Below, in pieces: positions 48,279-56,909 of a stretch of DNA of 64,000 bases. The translations under genes and the position numbers were made by a program. The stretch comes from Scatomonas sp963930955 (GTDB taxonomy: Bacteria; Bacillota; Clostridia; Lachnospirales; Lachnospiraceae). Where the stretch lies: NCBI GenBank assembly GCA_963930955.1, contig OZ006967.1:1860001-1924000 (forward strand), read 5' to 3'. The first letter of the stretch is position 1; each line of letters opens with the position of its first letter. Below the pieces are notes generated by a model. That model was not told the origin of the DNA. It saw only the letters and a list, made by a program, of their open reading frames with translations, and did no database searches.

Positions 48279-50320
48279 AAAAAGGATTTTATCTGAAGCT
48301 GGCGCTGACCGGGATCTCCAAAAACCGGAAGATGTATTTTCCCTATATTCTCACCTGCGTAGGCATGGTGATGATGTTTTATATCATCTGCTTTCTGTCC
48401 AGAGATCCCTGGCTGGCCTCTGTCCGGGGAGGAGAGACCATGCAGGTCATGCTGGGGATGGGAACCTGGATCACAGGGATTTTCGCGGTAATCTTTCTCT
48501 TTTACACCAATTCCTTCCTGATCCGCAGGAGGAAAAAAGAATTCGGTCTGTACAATATGCTGGGGATGAACAAACGGAACCTGGCCCGGATCCTTTTCTG
48601 GGAATGCCTGGTGATCGCCGGGATCGCTCTGGCCGCCGGTATGGCCGCCGGGATCCTGCTGTCCAAACTGGGGGAACTGATCCTTTCCAATATCCTGGAC
48701 GGAGCCGTCAGCTTCAGCTTTCTGGTGGATCCTAAGTCCCTGGCGCTAACAGCGGCCCTGTTCGGAGTGATCTTTCTGCTGATCCTCCTCAATGGACTGC
48801 GGCAGGTGCATTTTGCCAATCCCCGGGAACTTCTGGAAAGCGACCGGGTAGGAGAAAAGCCTCCCAAAGCCAACTGGGTGTTGGCGGTTCTTGGGGTGCT
48901 GATGCTGGGCTTTGCCTATTATTTGACCCTGACCATCCAGGATCCCCTGGTGGCTATGGTTGTATTCTTCGGGGCTGTGGCTCTGGTGATCCTGGGAACC
49001 TATCTGGTGTTTATTTCCGGTTCCGTGGCCTTTCTGAAGCTTCTGCAGAAAAATAAGAGATATTATTACCGGCCCAACCACTTTGTGTCCGTGTCTTCTA
49101 TGACCTACCGGATGAAAAGAAACGGCGCCGGACTGGCTTCCATCTGCATCCTTTCCACCATGGTGCTGGTGATGATCTCCGCCACTCTGTGCCTGTATGC
49201 CGGAGCGGAGAAGAGCCTCCGCAGCATGTATCCCCGGGATCTCATTGTGGAGACCTATTCTCTGGATCAAAATGCGGAAAAGACTGTGCTGGCAGCCGTG
49301 GAGGAAACACTGGAGAGTCAGGGGATCACCGGCAGGAACCAGCTGCAGTATCATTATCTGGCCTCCGCGGTCATGCAGAAGGGAAATGAGATCTGTTTCG
49401 ACCCGGCAGAGATCAATTCCGTGGCGGCTGCTACAGATATGAGACAGCTAATGGTGGTTCCTCTGAAGGATTATAACAGCCTTATGGGAACAGAGGAGCA
49501 GCTGCAGGAAGGGGAGGCCCTGATTTATGTGACTAAAAACGGAGAAGTTACAGGGGACGCCATCTCCCTGGAAGGCCAGGAGACCTGGAAGATCAAAAAA
49601 CGGGTGGAGGGATTTGTGCAGAACGGTATAGACAGCCAGCAGGTGATCCCCACCATCTATCTCTTCCTGGGGGAAGAGGACTTTCAGAAGACGCTGGAGT
49701 TTTTTGACCGCATGGCGGAAAAGTATTCGGAGAACACCTATGCCGCTGTGAATGTGCAGCACAGCTATTACGGGATAGACCTGGAAGGCGGGGAGGATAC
49801 CCAGAGAGCGGCGGCAGAGGATCTGGAACAGAGGATCGCCGGGATCGTTACATCTAACCAGGAATTTCCTGCGGTGATCGTAGATTGTGTGGCGGAAAAC
49901 CGGGCAGATTTTTACGGCCTTTACGGCGGGATCTTTTTCCTGGGAGCCCTGCTGGGACTGGTATTTATTCTGGGAACCGTGCTGATCGTCTACTACAAGC
50001 AGATCACGGAGGGCTATGAGGATCAGGCGCGGTTTACCATCCTGAAGAAAGTGGGAATGACCGGCAGAGAAATCAAAAAAAGCATTAACTCCCAGGTGCT
50101 GACTGTGTTTTTCCTGCCTCTCCTGGCGGCGGGCGTTCATACAGCTTTCGCCTTCCCCATGGTGCAGAAGCTGCTGCGGCTGCTGGGGCTTACAGATGTC
50201 AAGCTGTTTCTGCTGGTAAATATCGGCTGTTTCCTGGTGTTTTCGGTCTTCTATGCGGCGGTATATCTGGCCACCTCCAGATCCTATTACCGGATCGTCA
50301 GCGGAGGGAGGAAAGAGTAA
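48275..50320 (+). CDS. BceB-type ABC transporter permease
   Basis: The 681-aa membrane protein has the BceB/FtsX layout: N-terminal TM helix after KLALTGISKNRKMYFPYI, RKKEFGLYNMLGMNKRNLARIL near residue 88, several helices, a large extracellular domain (about residues 325-555) and a C-terminal three-helix FtsX unit with RFTILKKVGMTGREIKKS near 590. Such pairs sense and detoxify cell-wall peptide antibiotics. It starts four bases inside the ATPase gene (ATGA). Confidence 0.92.
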   Translation: MKKGFYLKLALTGISKNRKMYFPYILTCVGMVMMFYIICFLSRDPWLASVRGGETMQVMLGMGTWITGIFAVIFLFYTNSFLIRRRKKEFGLYNMLGMNKRNLARILFWECLVIAGIALAAGMAAGILLSKLGELILSNILDGAVSFSFLVDPKSLALTAALFGVIFLLILLNGLRQVHFANPRELLESDRVGEKPPKANWVLAVLGVLMLGFAYYLTLTIQDPLVAMVVFFGAVALVILGTYLVFISGSVAFLKLLQKNKRYYYRPNHFVSVSSMTYRMKRNGAGLASICILSTMVLVMISATLCLYAGAEKSLRSMYPRDLIVETYSLDQNAEKTVLAAVEETLESQGITGRNQLQYHYLASAVMQKGNEICFDPAEINSVAAATDMRQLMVVPLKDYNSLMGTEEQLQEGEALIYVTKNGEVTGDAISLEGQETWKIKKRVEGFVQNGIDSQQVIPTIYLFLGEEDFQKTLEFFDRMAEKYSENTYAAVNVQHSYYGIDLEGGEDTQRAAAEDLEQRIAGIVTSNQEFPAVIVDCVAENRADFYGLYGGIFFLGALLGLVFILGTVLIVYYKQITEGYEDQARFTILKKVGMTGREIKKSINSQVLTVFFLPLLAAGVHTAFAFPMVQKLLRLLGLTDVKLFLLVNIGCFLVFSVFYAAVYLATSRSYYRIVSGGRKE

Positions 50321-50365
50321 AATCCGGAGGATCCGAACAAGTTCATAAAACATTCACAGATCATT

Positions 50366-50407
50366 TACACGCCGGCGGTTGACAGAACAGCTGCCGGCGT
50401 GTACACT
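50366..50407 (+). promoter_or_regulatory. mgtA promoter within an inverted repeat
   Basis: TTGACA (50379-50384) and TACACT (50402-50407) have a 17-bp spacer. TACACGCCGGC (50366-50376) and GCCGGCGTGTA (50393-50403) form an 11-bp perfect inverted repeat that brackets the -35 and overlaps the -10, so it may be an operator or the terminator of the upstream ABC operon. Confidence 0.7.
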
Positions 50408-50410
50408 GAG

Positions 50411-50562
50411 AAAAACCCGATAAGTGAGGCTACTTCAGGGATATGGGCTGCTGCCGCGAAGCGATGGAGACATTGCAAGAGGGTCTGAACAGTCAGCGTC
50501 GAAGCCAAGGCGCTGAATAACGCAGCTACACCGCCCTGTCGAGTCAAAGCTCAGGCGGTGGC
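50411..50562 (+). promoter_or_regulatory. M-box magnesium riboswitch
   Basis: The leader contains AAGTGAGGCTACTTC and ATATGGGCTGCTGCCG, the conserved core of the ykoK/M-box, then AGTCAGCGTCGAAGCC, GCGCTGAATAACGCAGCTAC and a closing stem ACCGCC/GGCGGT. It precedes a Mg2+ transporter gene, as expected. Mg2+ binding should favour the terminator downstream. Confidence 0.92.
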
Positions 50563-50584
50563 AGAACAGGTGAGTTTTTTTCAT

Positions 50585-50607
50585 GCAGCCGTCAGGCTGC
50601 TTTTTTT
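50585..50607 (+). terminator. M-box expression-platform terminator
   Basis: GCAGCC (50585-50590) and GGCTGC (50595-50600) form a compact stem followed by seven T, between the M-box aptamer and the leader ORF. Confidence 0.85.
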
Positions 50608-50647
50608 CTGCTCCTGGGCACACAATTCAGAAAGGAAGGTGAGAGAT

Positions 50648-50761
50648 ATGGATGGATATGAGCAATACAGGGTTTCTGGTTTGGATGAAAGAGAAGAAAG
50701 AGTCAAGATACAGGAGGTAAGAAATCATGAAGAGAAAAGCATTGCTGAAAAACCCCCATAG
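50648..50761 (+). CDS. Possible 37-aa leader ORF overlapping mgtA
   Basis: An ATG at 50648 preceded by AAGGAAGGTGAG opens a 37-codon frame (MDGYEQYRVSGLDEREERV...EKPP) that overlaps the first codons of mgtA by 35 bases in another frame. I recognise no family. It is rich in acidic residues and ends with prolines. Its place after the M-box resembles leader peptides of Mg2+ transporter genes in other bacteria, but function is inference. Confidence 0.45.
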   Translation: MDGYEQYRVSGLDEREERVKIQEVRNHEEKSIAEKPP

Positions 50762-53375
50762 CGTTTTGGCAGGGAACGCAAAAACTGTTTTCCAGGCGCT
50801 GCACAGTACAGAGCGCGGACTGACGCCGGAGCAGGCCGAGCGTTCCCGGAAATTGTTTGGAATCAACCGGATTACGAAAGGAAAGGAAAAATCCTTATGG
50901 AAACGGCTGGCCGGAGCTTTTATCAATCCCTTTTCAGGGGTATTGCTGGCCCTGGCGGCGGTTTCCCTCATCACAGATGTGTTCCTGGCAGCTCCGGGGG
51001 AAAGAAATCCCTGGACTGCAGGGATCATCGGCGTACTGGTGTCGTTTTCCGGTATTCTCCGCTTTGCGCAGGAGACCCGCTCCGGAAACGCGGCGGCAAG
51101 TCTGGGGAAAATGATCGCCGCCACTGCACGGGTGAAACGGCCGGGAAAAGAGGCAGAAGAAATCCCCCTGGAAGAAATCGCGGCAGGGGATATTCTGTAT
51201 CTGTCAGCGGGGGATATGATCCCCGCGGATCTGCAGATTCTTAAGGCCAAGGACTTTTTTGTGAGCCAGTCGGCTCTGACCGGGGAAAGCCAGCCGGTAG
51301 AAAAGATCGGATCTGCCCCGGGAGATTCCGGAGCGGGGACGGACTGCCCCTTCCTGGCCTTTATGGGCAGCAGCGTGGTCAGCGGAAGCGCCGCTGCGGC
51401 GGTACTGGCTGTAGGAGACAATACCCTGCTGGGAAAAACCGCGGAAAGCTTGAATACTCCGTCGGAAAAAACAACCTTTGAAAAAGGAGTCAACGCCGTG
51501 TCCTGGATCCTGATCCGTTTTATGCTGGTCATGGTTCCGGTAGTGCTGTTCCTCAACGGAATGACAGACGGAGACTGGATGAGCGCAGCTCTGTTCGCGG
51601 TTTCCGTGGCAGTGGGACTGACCCCGGAGATGCTGCCCATGATCGTGACCGCCTGTCTGGCAAAGGGCGCAGTGGCCATGGCAAAAGAAAAGGTGATCAT
51701 CAGAAATCTCAATGCCATTCAGAACCTGGGATCCGCGGATATTCTTTGCACGGACAAAACAGGGACCCTGACCCGGGATCAGGCAGCTCTGGAATATCAT
51801 CTGGATCTCTGCGGAAAGGAGGACCGCCGGGTATTGGGGTACGCCTATCTCAACAGCTTTTATCAGACAGGACTCAAAAGTTTCATTGATCAGGCAGTGA
51901 TAGAGCGGGCCAAAGAAGAAAAACTGGATGCGGCGGGAGCATTCTATACTAAGATAGATGAGATTCCCTTTGATTTTCAGAGACGCAGAATGAGCGTAGC
52001 GGTACAGGGGGAAGATGGAAATACTCTGCTCATCACCAAAGGAGCGGTGGAAGAGATGCTGGAGATCTCGGATCAGGCGGAACTGGAAGGAAGGACAGTT
52101 CCCCTTACAGAAGAAATCCGGCAAAGGGTACTGAAACAGGCGGAAAGGCTCAACGAGGAAGGGATGAGGGTTCTGGGACTGGCGATCCGGAGAAATCCGG
52201 CGCCGGCAGGAGGTTTTTCCCGGGAAGAGGAAAACCATATGACTCTTCTGGGATGTCTGGCTTTCTTGGATCCTCCCAAGGAGAGCGCGGCGGAGGCAGT
52301 GGAGGCCCTGCGCCGCCGGGGCGTGGCGGTGAAAGTGCTGACCGGAGACAATGAAAAAGTAGCCGCCTGCGTCTGCCGAAAAATAGGAATTCCGGCGGAA
52401 AAGATCCTGCTGGGAGCGGAAATCCGGAACATGAACGCTCCGGAACTGAGGGAAGCCTGCGAAGAAACCCATATTTTCGCAAAACTGTCCCCGGCGGAAA
52501 AAGCCAGGGTGGTAAATGCTCTGCGGGAGAACGGACATACCACAGCTTATATGGGAGACGGGATCAACGATGCGCCTGCCATGAATGCGGCAGATGTGGG
52601 AATTTCCGTAGACAGCGCAGTGGATATCGCCAAAGAATCAGCCCAGGTGGTGCTGCTGGAAAAAGATCTGCGGGTGCTGGAACAGGGCATCCTGGAAGGG
52701 CGCAGGACCTATGCCAACATGCTGAAGTACATAAAAATGACAGCCGCCTCCAATTTCGGAAATATGTTTTCCGTGCTGGCAGCCAGCGCCTTTCTGCCTT
52801 TTCTGCCCATGGGAGCTTTGCAGCTGATTCTGCTGAATATGGTGTATGATCTTTCCTGCGCCGCAATCCCCTGGGATCATGTAGATCCGGAATTTCTGGA
52901 AAAACCAAGAAAATGGGATGCTTCCTCCATCGGGACATTTATGCTGCGGATAGGGCCGGTCAGTTCCTTTTTTGACATCGCCACCTATCTTGTACTGTAC
53001 TTTATTCTTTGTCCTGCCATCTGCGGCGGAAGGTTTCATACCCTGGACAGCTCCGGCCGGACACTCTTTATCGCTCTGTTTCAGACTGGCTGGTTTGTGG
53101 AATCTATGTGGAGCCAGACTCTGGTGCTTCATCTGATCCGCACGGCCAGGAAGGCTTTCCTGCAGAGCCGTGCCTCCCTGCCGGTGGCGCTGCTCACAGG
53201 AACCGGGATCGTTTTTACGACCATACTTCCCTATACCGTTTTTGGAACCGCTCTGGGGCTGCAGCCCTTGCCGTTAGTTTATTTTCTCTGGCTGGCAGCC
53301 ATCCTGGCAGGCTATATGCTGACAACGGCCGGAGCTAAGACAATTTATATGAAAAAATTCGGGGAACTGCTCTGA
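50727..53375 (+). CDS. mgtA: Magnesium-transporting P-type ATPase
   Basis: The 882-aa P3B-type ATPase imports Mg2+. The phosphorylation motif CTDKTGTLT is near residue 347, the TGES-type loop SALTGESQPVEK near 185, the nucleotide domain segment KGAVEEML near 438, MGDGINDAPA near 612, and the transmembrane SVAVGLTPEMLPMIV near 295. Length is normal. CAGGAGG precedes the ATG. Expression is governed by the upstream M-box riboswitch and perhaps by the leader ORF. A GGGGGGTAAC/GTTACCCCCC hairpin lies just after the stop. Confidence 0.97.
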   Translation: MKRKALLKNPHSVLAGNAKTVFQALHSTERGLTPEQAERSRKLFGINRITKGKEKSLWKRLAGAFINPFSGVLLALAAVSLITDVFLAAPGERNPWTAGIIGVLVSFSGILRFAQETRSGNAAASLGKMIAATARVKRPGKEAEEIPLEEIAAGDILYLSAGDMIPADLQILKAKDFFVSQSALTGESQPVEKIGSAPGDSGAGTDCPFLAFMGSSVVSGSAAAAVLAVGDNTLLGKTAESLNTPSEKTTFEKGVNAVSWILIRFMLVMVPVVLFLNGMTDGDWMSAALFAVSVAVGLTPEMLPMIVTACLAKGAVAMAKEKVIIRNLNAIQNLGSADILCTDKTGTLTRDQAALEYHLDLCGKEDRRVLGYAYLNSFYQTGLKSFIDQAVIERAKEEKLDAAGAFYTKIDEIPFDFQRRRMSVAVQGEDGNTLLITKGAVEEMLEISDQAELEGRTVPLTEEIRQRVLKQAERLNEEGMRVLGLAIRRNPAPAGGFSREEENHMTLLGCLAFLDPPKESAAEAVEALRRRGVAVKVLTGDNEKVAACVCRKIGIPAEKILLGAEIRNMNAPELREACEETHIFAKLSPAEKARVVNALRENGHTTAYMGDGINDAPAMNAADVGISVDSAVDIAKESAQVVLLEKDLRVLEQGILEGRRTYANMLKYIKMTAASNFGNMFSVLAASAFLPFLPMGALQLILLNMVYDLSCAAIPWDHVDPEFLEKPRKWDASSIGTFMLRIGPVSSFFDIATYLVLYFILCPAICGGRFHTLDSSGRTLFIALFQTGWFVESMWSQTLVLHLIRTARKAFLQSRASLPVALLTGTGIVFTTILPYTVFGTALGLQPLPLVYFLWLAAILAGYMLTTAGAKTIYMKKFGELL

Positions 53376-53395
53376 ACTGGGAAATAGAAGGAGGA

Positions 53396-53436
53396 GGGGG
53401 GTAACAGGCTTTCACAACCGTTACCCCCCATTGCTT
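53396..53436 (+). terminator. Hairpin after mgtA
   Basis: GGGGGGTAAC (53396-53405) and GTTACCCCCC (53420-53429) form a 10-bp perfect stem followed by ATTGCTTT. Confidence 0.7.
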
Positions 53437-53444
53437 TACAATTC

Positions 53445-53473
53445 TTGAAAAGTCGAAATCCCGGGTGTATACT
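53445..53473 (+). promoter_or_regulatory. Promoter of the Rpn remnant
   Basis: TTGAAA (53445-53450) and TATACT (53468-53473) have a 17-bp spacer. The -10 overlaps the first candidate start codon of the following frame, so transcripts would begin inside that frame. Confidence 0.55.
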
Positions 53474-54049
53474 AAAACATATCTTATCAACCGCAGGTCC
53501 AGAGACGCGGGAGCCAAGCTTATTTTTGATAACCCTATCCTATGCGCCCAGTTTCTGCGGGGATATACGGATCTGGAAATACTGAAAGATGTCCGTCCGG
53601 AGGATATCGAAGATATTTCAGAACGCTTTCTTCCCCTGTGGCAGGAAAACAGGGATTCGGATTCTGTGAAGAGGATCCGGTTGAACCAGATTCCGGGGAC
53701 GGATACTCTGTATCTGATCGCTATGATCGAGCATCAGTGGATAAACGTACCAAAAGAGGAGGCGGCGGAGTACACAGACCGTATAGAACGGAGGGATTTT
53801 ACAGTGTTGTTTGAAAATTTTGAGGCCTACGATGTGCAGGAGACCAGACGGATCAGCAGAGCAGAGGGAAAAGCGGAAGCTATCCTGGAACTGCTGTCAG
53901 ACCTTGGCAAGATACCGGAAACAGTAAAGGAAGATATTTTACAGGAAAAAGATTTAAATCTTTTGACAAAATGGCTGAAAGCCGCTGCCAGGGCTGATAG
54001 TGTGGAGCAGTTTCTGGAAAAGTCGGAGCTGGGCAATCCGGCAGAATAA
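53465..54049 (+). pseudogene. Rpn/PD-(D/E)XK family protein with a central in-frame deletion
   Basis: Frame of 194 codons. The N-terminal part (DAGAKLIFDNPILCAQFLRG, DVRPEDIEDISERF) and the C-terminal part (RRDFTVLFENFEAYDVQETRR, AILELLSDLGKIPE, LNLLTKWLKAAARADSVEQFLE) match Rpn-type recombination-promoting nuclease/putative transposase proteins of Firmicutes, usually about 300 aa. The middle, after LIAMIEHQ, jumps to WINVPKEEAAEYTDRI; roughly 110-130 residues are missing without a frameshift. No clear start codon with a ribosome site is seen; the first GTG overlaps a -10 element. Confidence 0.75.
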
Positions 54050-54068
54050 AACATACAGGGAGACTTCT

Positions 54069-54950
54069 ATGTACGAATTGATTCAGGCGGGGGAACAGAG
54101 TTATTACGTCCAATGTCCCGCGAAAATCGGAATTTATAAGAAAACAGAAACCGAAGTGTATCTGATCGACAGCGGCAGCGACAAGGATGCCGGCCGCCGG
54201 GTCAGAAAGATCCTAGACCAGCAGGGCTGGCATCTGAAGGGGATTCTGAATACCCATTCCCATGCGGATCATATCGGAGGCAATCATTATCTGCAGCAGC
54301 AGTATGGATGCAAGATCTTCGCGGAGGGGATCGAGGCTGCTTTTACCAGGCATCCCATTCTGGAACCAGCCTTTCTGTATGGAGGATGTCCTCTGAAGGA
54401 GCTGCGCCACAAGTTTCTGATGGCTGCGGAAAGCAAGACCGTGAGTTTCTCGGATCCGGAATTCCCACGGGAGGTGGAGGTGATCCCTCTGCCGGGGCAC
54501 TCTTTTGATATGGTGGGATTCCGCCTTCCGGACGGAACCGTTTTTCTGGCCGACAGCCTCAGCAGTAAGGCTACCCTGGAAAAATACGGGATTTCTTTTC
54601 TGTACGATGTGGAAGCCCATCTGAATACGCTGGAAAAAATCGCGGAGATGAAAGCAGACTTATTTGTGCCTTCTCATGCGGAGGCTTCGGAAGAAGTCCG
54701 TTCTCTGGCGGAGCTGAACCGGAAAAAGGTACTGGAGACCGGCGCGTATATCCTGGGACTGTGCGGGGAGCCGAAAACCTTCGAGGAGATCCTGCAAAAG
54801 GTATTTCAGGATTACGGCATGCAGATGACGTATCAGCAGTACGTGCTGATCGGCAGCACGGTAAGATCCTATCTGGCCTGGCTGGAAGCCCGGGGAGAGG
54901 CGGAGGCTGTTATAGAAGAAAACCGTATGATTTGGGGAAAAAGAGGTTAA
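54069..54950 (+). CDS. MBL-fold metallo-hydrolase
   Basis: The 293-aa protein has the metallo-beta-lactamase signature LNTHSHADHIGG near residue 60, further histidines in LPGHSFDMVGF near 145 and a conserved Asp in VFLADSL near 162, enough for a two-metal site. The C-terminal 90 residues form a helical segment (EIRSLAELNRKK-like) found in family members that may bind nucleic acid or substrate. Substrate unknown. A GGGAGA ribosome site precedes the ATG at 54069; the in-frame start at 54000 would overlap the Rpn frame. Confidence 0.88.
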   Translation: MYELIQAGEQSYYVQCPAKIGIYKKTETEVYLIDSGSDKDAGRRVRKILDQQGWHLKGILNTHSHADHIGGNHYLQQQYGCKIFAEGIEAAFTRHPILEPAFLYGGCPLKELRHKFLMAAESKTVSFSDPEFPREVEVIPLPGHSFDMVGFRLPDGTVFLADSLSSKATLEKYGISFLYDVEAHLNTLEKIAEMKADLFVPSHAEASEEVRSLAELNRKKVLETGAYILGLCGEPKTFEEILQKVFQDYGMQMTYQQYVLIGSTVRSYLAWLEARGEAEAVIEENRMIWGKRG

Positions 54951-55198
54951 TACGGTATTCGAAAAGTAGATCATACTGTAGAAATAAAAGAATCGTTTAT
55001 CATACGGTACAGTATTACGGGCAGGAATCCATTTTGGAAATTCCTGCCCGTATTTTAAAGGCGGATGCTACCGTATGATGAGCCGATCTTCGTATTTTCC
55101 CGTAGATGCCTACGGGAAAATTTGCAATCTTTTAAATCTTACAGTAGTAAGATCTAAAAGCGTACTGTATAGATGCGGATCTTTTGTTTTGTACCGTA
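54951..55198. repeat. Cluster of eight TACNGTA heptamers
   Basis: TACGGTA, TACCGTA, TACTGTA or TACAGTA occur at 54951, 54974, 55003, 55008, 55069, 55140, 55163 and 55192, forming inverted pairs. TCATACGGTA (55000-55009) and TACCGTATGA (55069-55078) enclose the terminator hairpin. A second hairpin, TTTTCCCGTAG/CTACGGGAAAA, lies at about 55095-55120. No gene is visible in this gap between two convergent genes. Confidence 0.7.
55017..55055. terminator. Terminator between MBL gene and cobalt operon
   Basis: ACGGGCAGGAAT (55017-55028) and its perfect complement at 55040-55051, followed by TATTTT. Confidence 0.85.
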
Positions 55199-55235
55199 TT
55201 ACGGAATGCTAAGAGGGACAGAAGAGGGAAAAGGG

Positions 55236-56909
55236 TCACTTTTCCTGCTCTGCCTTCTCTACCGCCGCCTGCACATGGTCCACAAACAGTCTGCGGATGC
55301 TGGGGTATTCGCCCAGTCCCTTCAGCACGCAGGAGACCGGGAAGCCGGCGGCCTCAAACTGGCAGCGCCAGGATTCGGGATCGTCTCCGGCCATATCGTT
55401 TTTGGCGTGGTCTCCGGCCACGATCATAAAGGGTGCCAGGATCACACGGCTGGGATTGTATTTTTCTACCATATGCAGGAGAGACTGCATGCTGGGATAG
55501 GCTTCTACAGTGCCCAGAAAGATATTGGGGCAGCCTTTGTCCTTGAAGGTGTAGTCCAGGGCGGCGTAGATGGAGTTGGAGTAGTGGGTGGTGCCGTGTC
55601 CCATAAGCACCAGCACTTCATCCTCCTTCAGATCCGCGAATTCTTCCCGGATGGCCCGGATCACATAATCGTTGTCCTCTACCGTAGTAAGAAGAGGATC
55701 TCCGAAGAGGATGGAGTGAAAATCCTTTTTATAAGCCAGAGCCTCCTGGGTCATCAGGTCGTTCTCGATGCCGTTGATCACATGAGTGGGCTGTACGATG
55801 ACATCGGTGATCCCATCTTCCCGCATCCTGGCAAAGGCTTCCGTAACGGTATCGTAATGGATGCCGTCCCGCTTCATAAGCTTTTTCAGGATCATTTTGC
55901 TGGTCCAGGCCCGATAGACGGTACAATCCGGATAAGCCCGGGCAATCTCCTGTTCAATGGCGTCAATGGTGACTTTTCTTGTCTCTTCAAAGCTGGTGCC
56001 GAAGCTGACCACCAGAATGGCTTTCCTGGTCTGGGAAAATTCCCGGTATCCCTGGACGGACCGGTCCATAGTGACTCCGGCGATGTAGTCTTCCAGTTCT
56101 CTTAAGGTTTTCGGCACCGGCAGGGTGTTTTTCAGGATCCCTTTTTTGCAGAGACTGTCAAACAGCTGCAGCACCGCCGGCTGTTCCAGATTGGCCCGGG
56201 AAAGGGCGGTCTGGTTGGAGAAGACCTGCACCGGGTCCCCCTGCATCAGCACCTGCCCCTGATCCAGCAGTACGATCTCATCGGCCCACTCGAAAGCGAA
56301 GTTTACATCGTGGGTGGACATCATCACCGTAATGCCGTCGGCAGTCATCTGGTTTACCGCATCGTTGACCAGGGCTGTGTGTTTGGGATCCAGAGCCGCG
56401 GCGGGCTCATCCAGAATGATCACATCCGGATGCATCACCAGGATATCCGCAATGGACACCTGCTTTTTCTGTCCTCCGGAGAGAGCGTGGGTAGGCCGGT
56501 CCCGGAAAGGGCCGATGCCCATTTTTTCAATGACCCGTTCCACCTCCTGCCGGGCTTCCTCCTGGGATTTGCCCAGGTTCAGCACACCGAAAGAGATCTC
56601 CTGGTATACGCTGGCGGAAAACAGCTGGTTGTCCGGATCCTGAAAGACGATCCCCACCCGCTGGCGCAGCTTCAGCAGCTCCTCTCTGGAATAATCCACC
56701 GGGGCTCCGTCAAAATACAGGGTGCCGGAGGTGGGGCGGTTAATGCCGTTGCAGCACAGGAAAAAAGTGGATTTCCCGGAGCCGTTGGCTCCCATAAAGG
56801 CAATCTTTTTTCCGCGGCCGATCTCCAGGGAGAGGCCGTTTAAAGAATGGCTCTTTTCATCATCGTAGGAAAAGAACAGGTTGTCGGCTTTCAGAATCAC
56901 ATCGTTCAT
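55236..56909 (-). CDS. cbiO-cbiK: Fusion of cobalt ECF ATPase CbiO and sirohydrochlorin cobaltochelatase CbiK
   Basis: The 557-aa protein joins two complete enzymes. Residues 1-275 form CbiO, with Walker A GANGSGKST near 40, signature ALSGGQKKQVSIADIL near 140 and Walker B VIILDEPAAALD near 160, driving cobalt uptake with CbiMNQ. Residues about 295-557 form the CbiK chelatase, starting AILVVSFGTSFEETR. It has a metal-site histidine in LMGHGTTHYSNS near 440 and another in VAGDHAKNDMAGDDPESW near 505, which inserts cobalt into sirohydrochlorin. In most genomes these are separate proteins. The junction is smooth, with no stop or frameshift. It overlaps cbiQ. Confidence 0.93.
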   Translation of the reverse strand: MNDVILKADNLFFSYDDEKSHSLNGLSLEIGRGKKIAFMGANGSGKSTFFLCCNGINRPTSGTLYFDGAPVDYSREELLKLRQRVGIVFQDPDNQLFSASVYQEISFGVLNLGKSQEEARQEVERVIEKMGIGPFRDRPTHALSGGQKKQVSIADILVMHPDVIILDEPAAALDPKHTALVNDAVNQMTADGITVMMSTHDVNFAFEWADEIVLLDQGQVLMQGDPVQVFSNQTALSRANLEQPAVLQLFDSLCKKGILKNTLPVPKTLRELEDYIAGVTMDRSVQGYREFSQTRKAILVVSFGTSFEETRKVTIDAIEQEIARAYPDCTVYRAWTSKMILKKLMKRDGIHYDTVTEAFARMREDGITDVIVQPTHVINGIENDLMTQEALAYKKDFHSILFGDPLLTTVEDNDYVIRAIREEFADLKEDEVLVLMGHGTTHYSNSIYAALDYTFKDKGCPNIFLGTVEAYPSMQSLLHMVEKYNPSRVILAPFMIVAGDHAKNDMAGDDPESWRCQFEAAGFPVSCVLKGLGEYPSIRRLFVDHVQAAVEKAEQEK

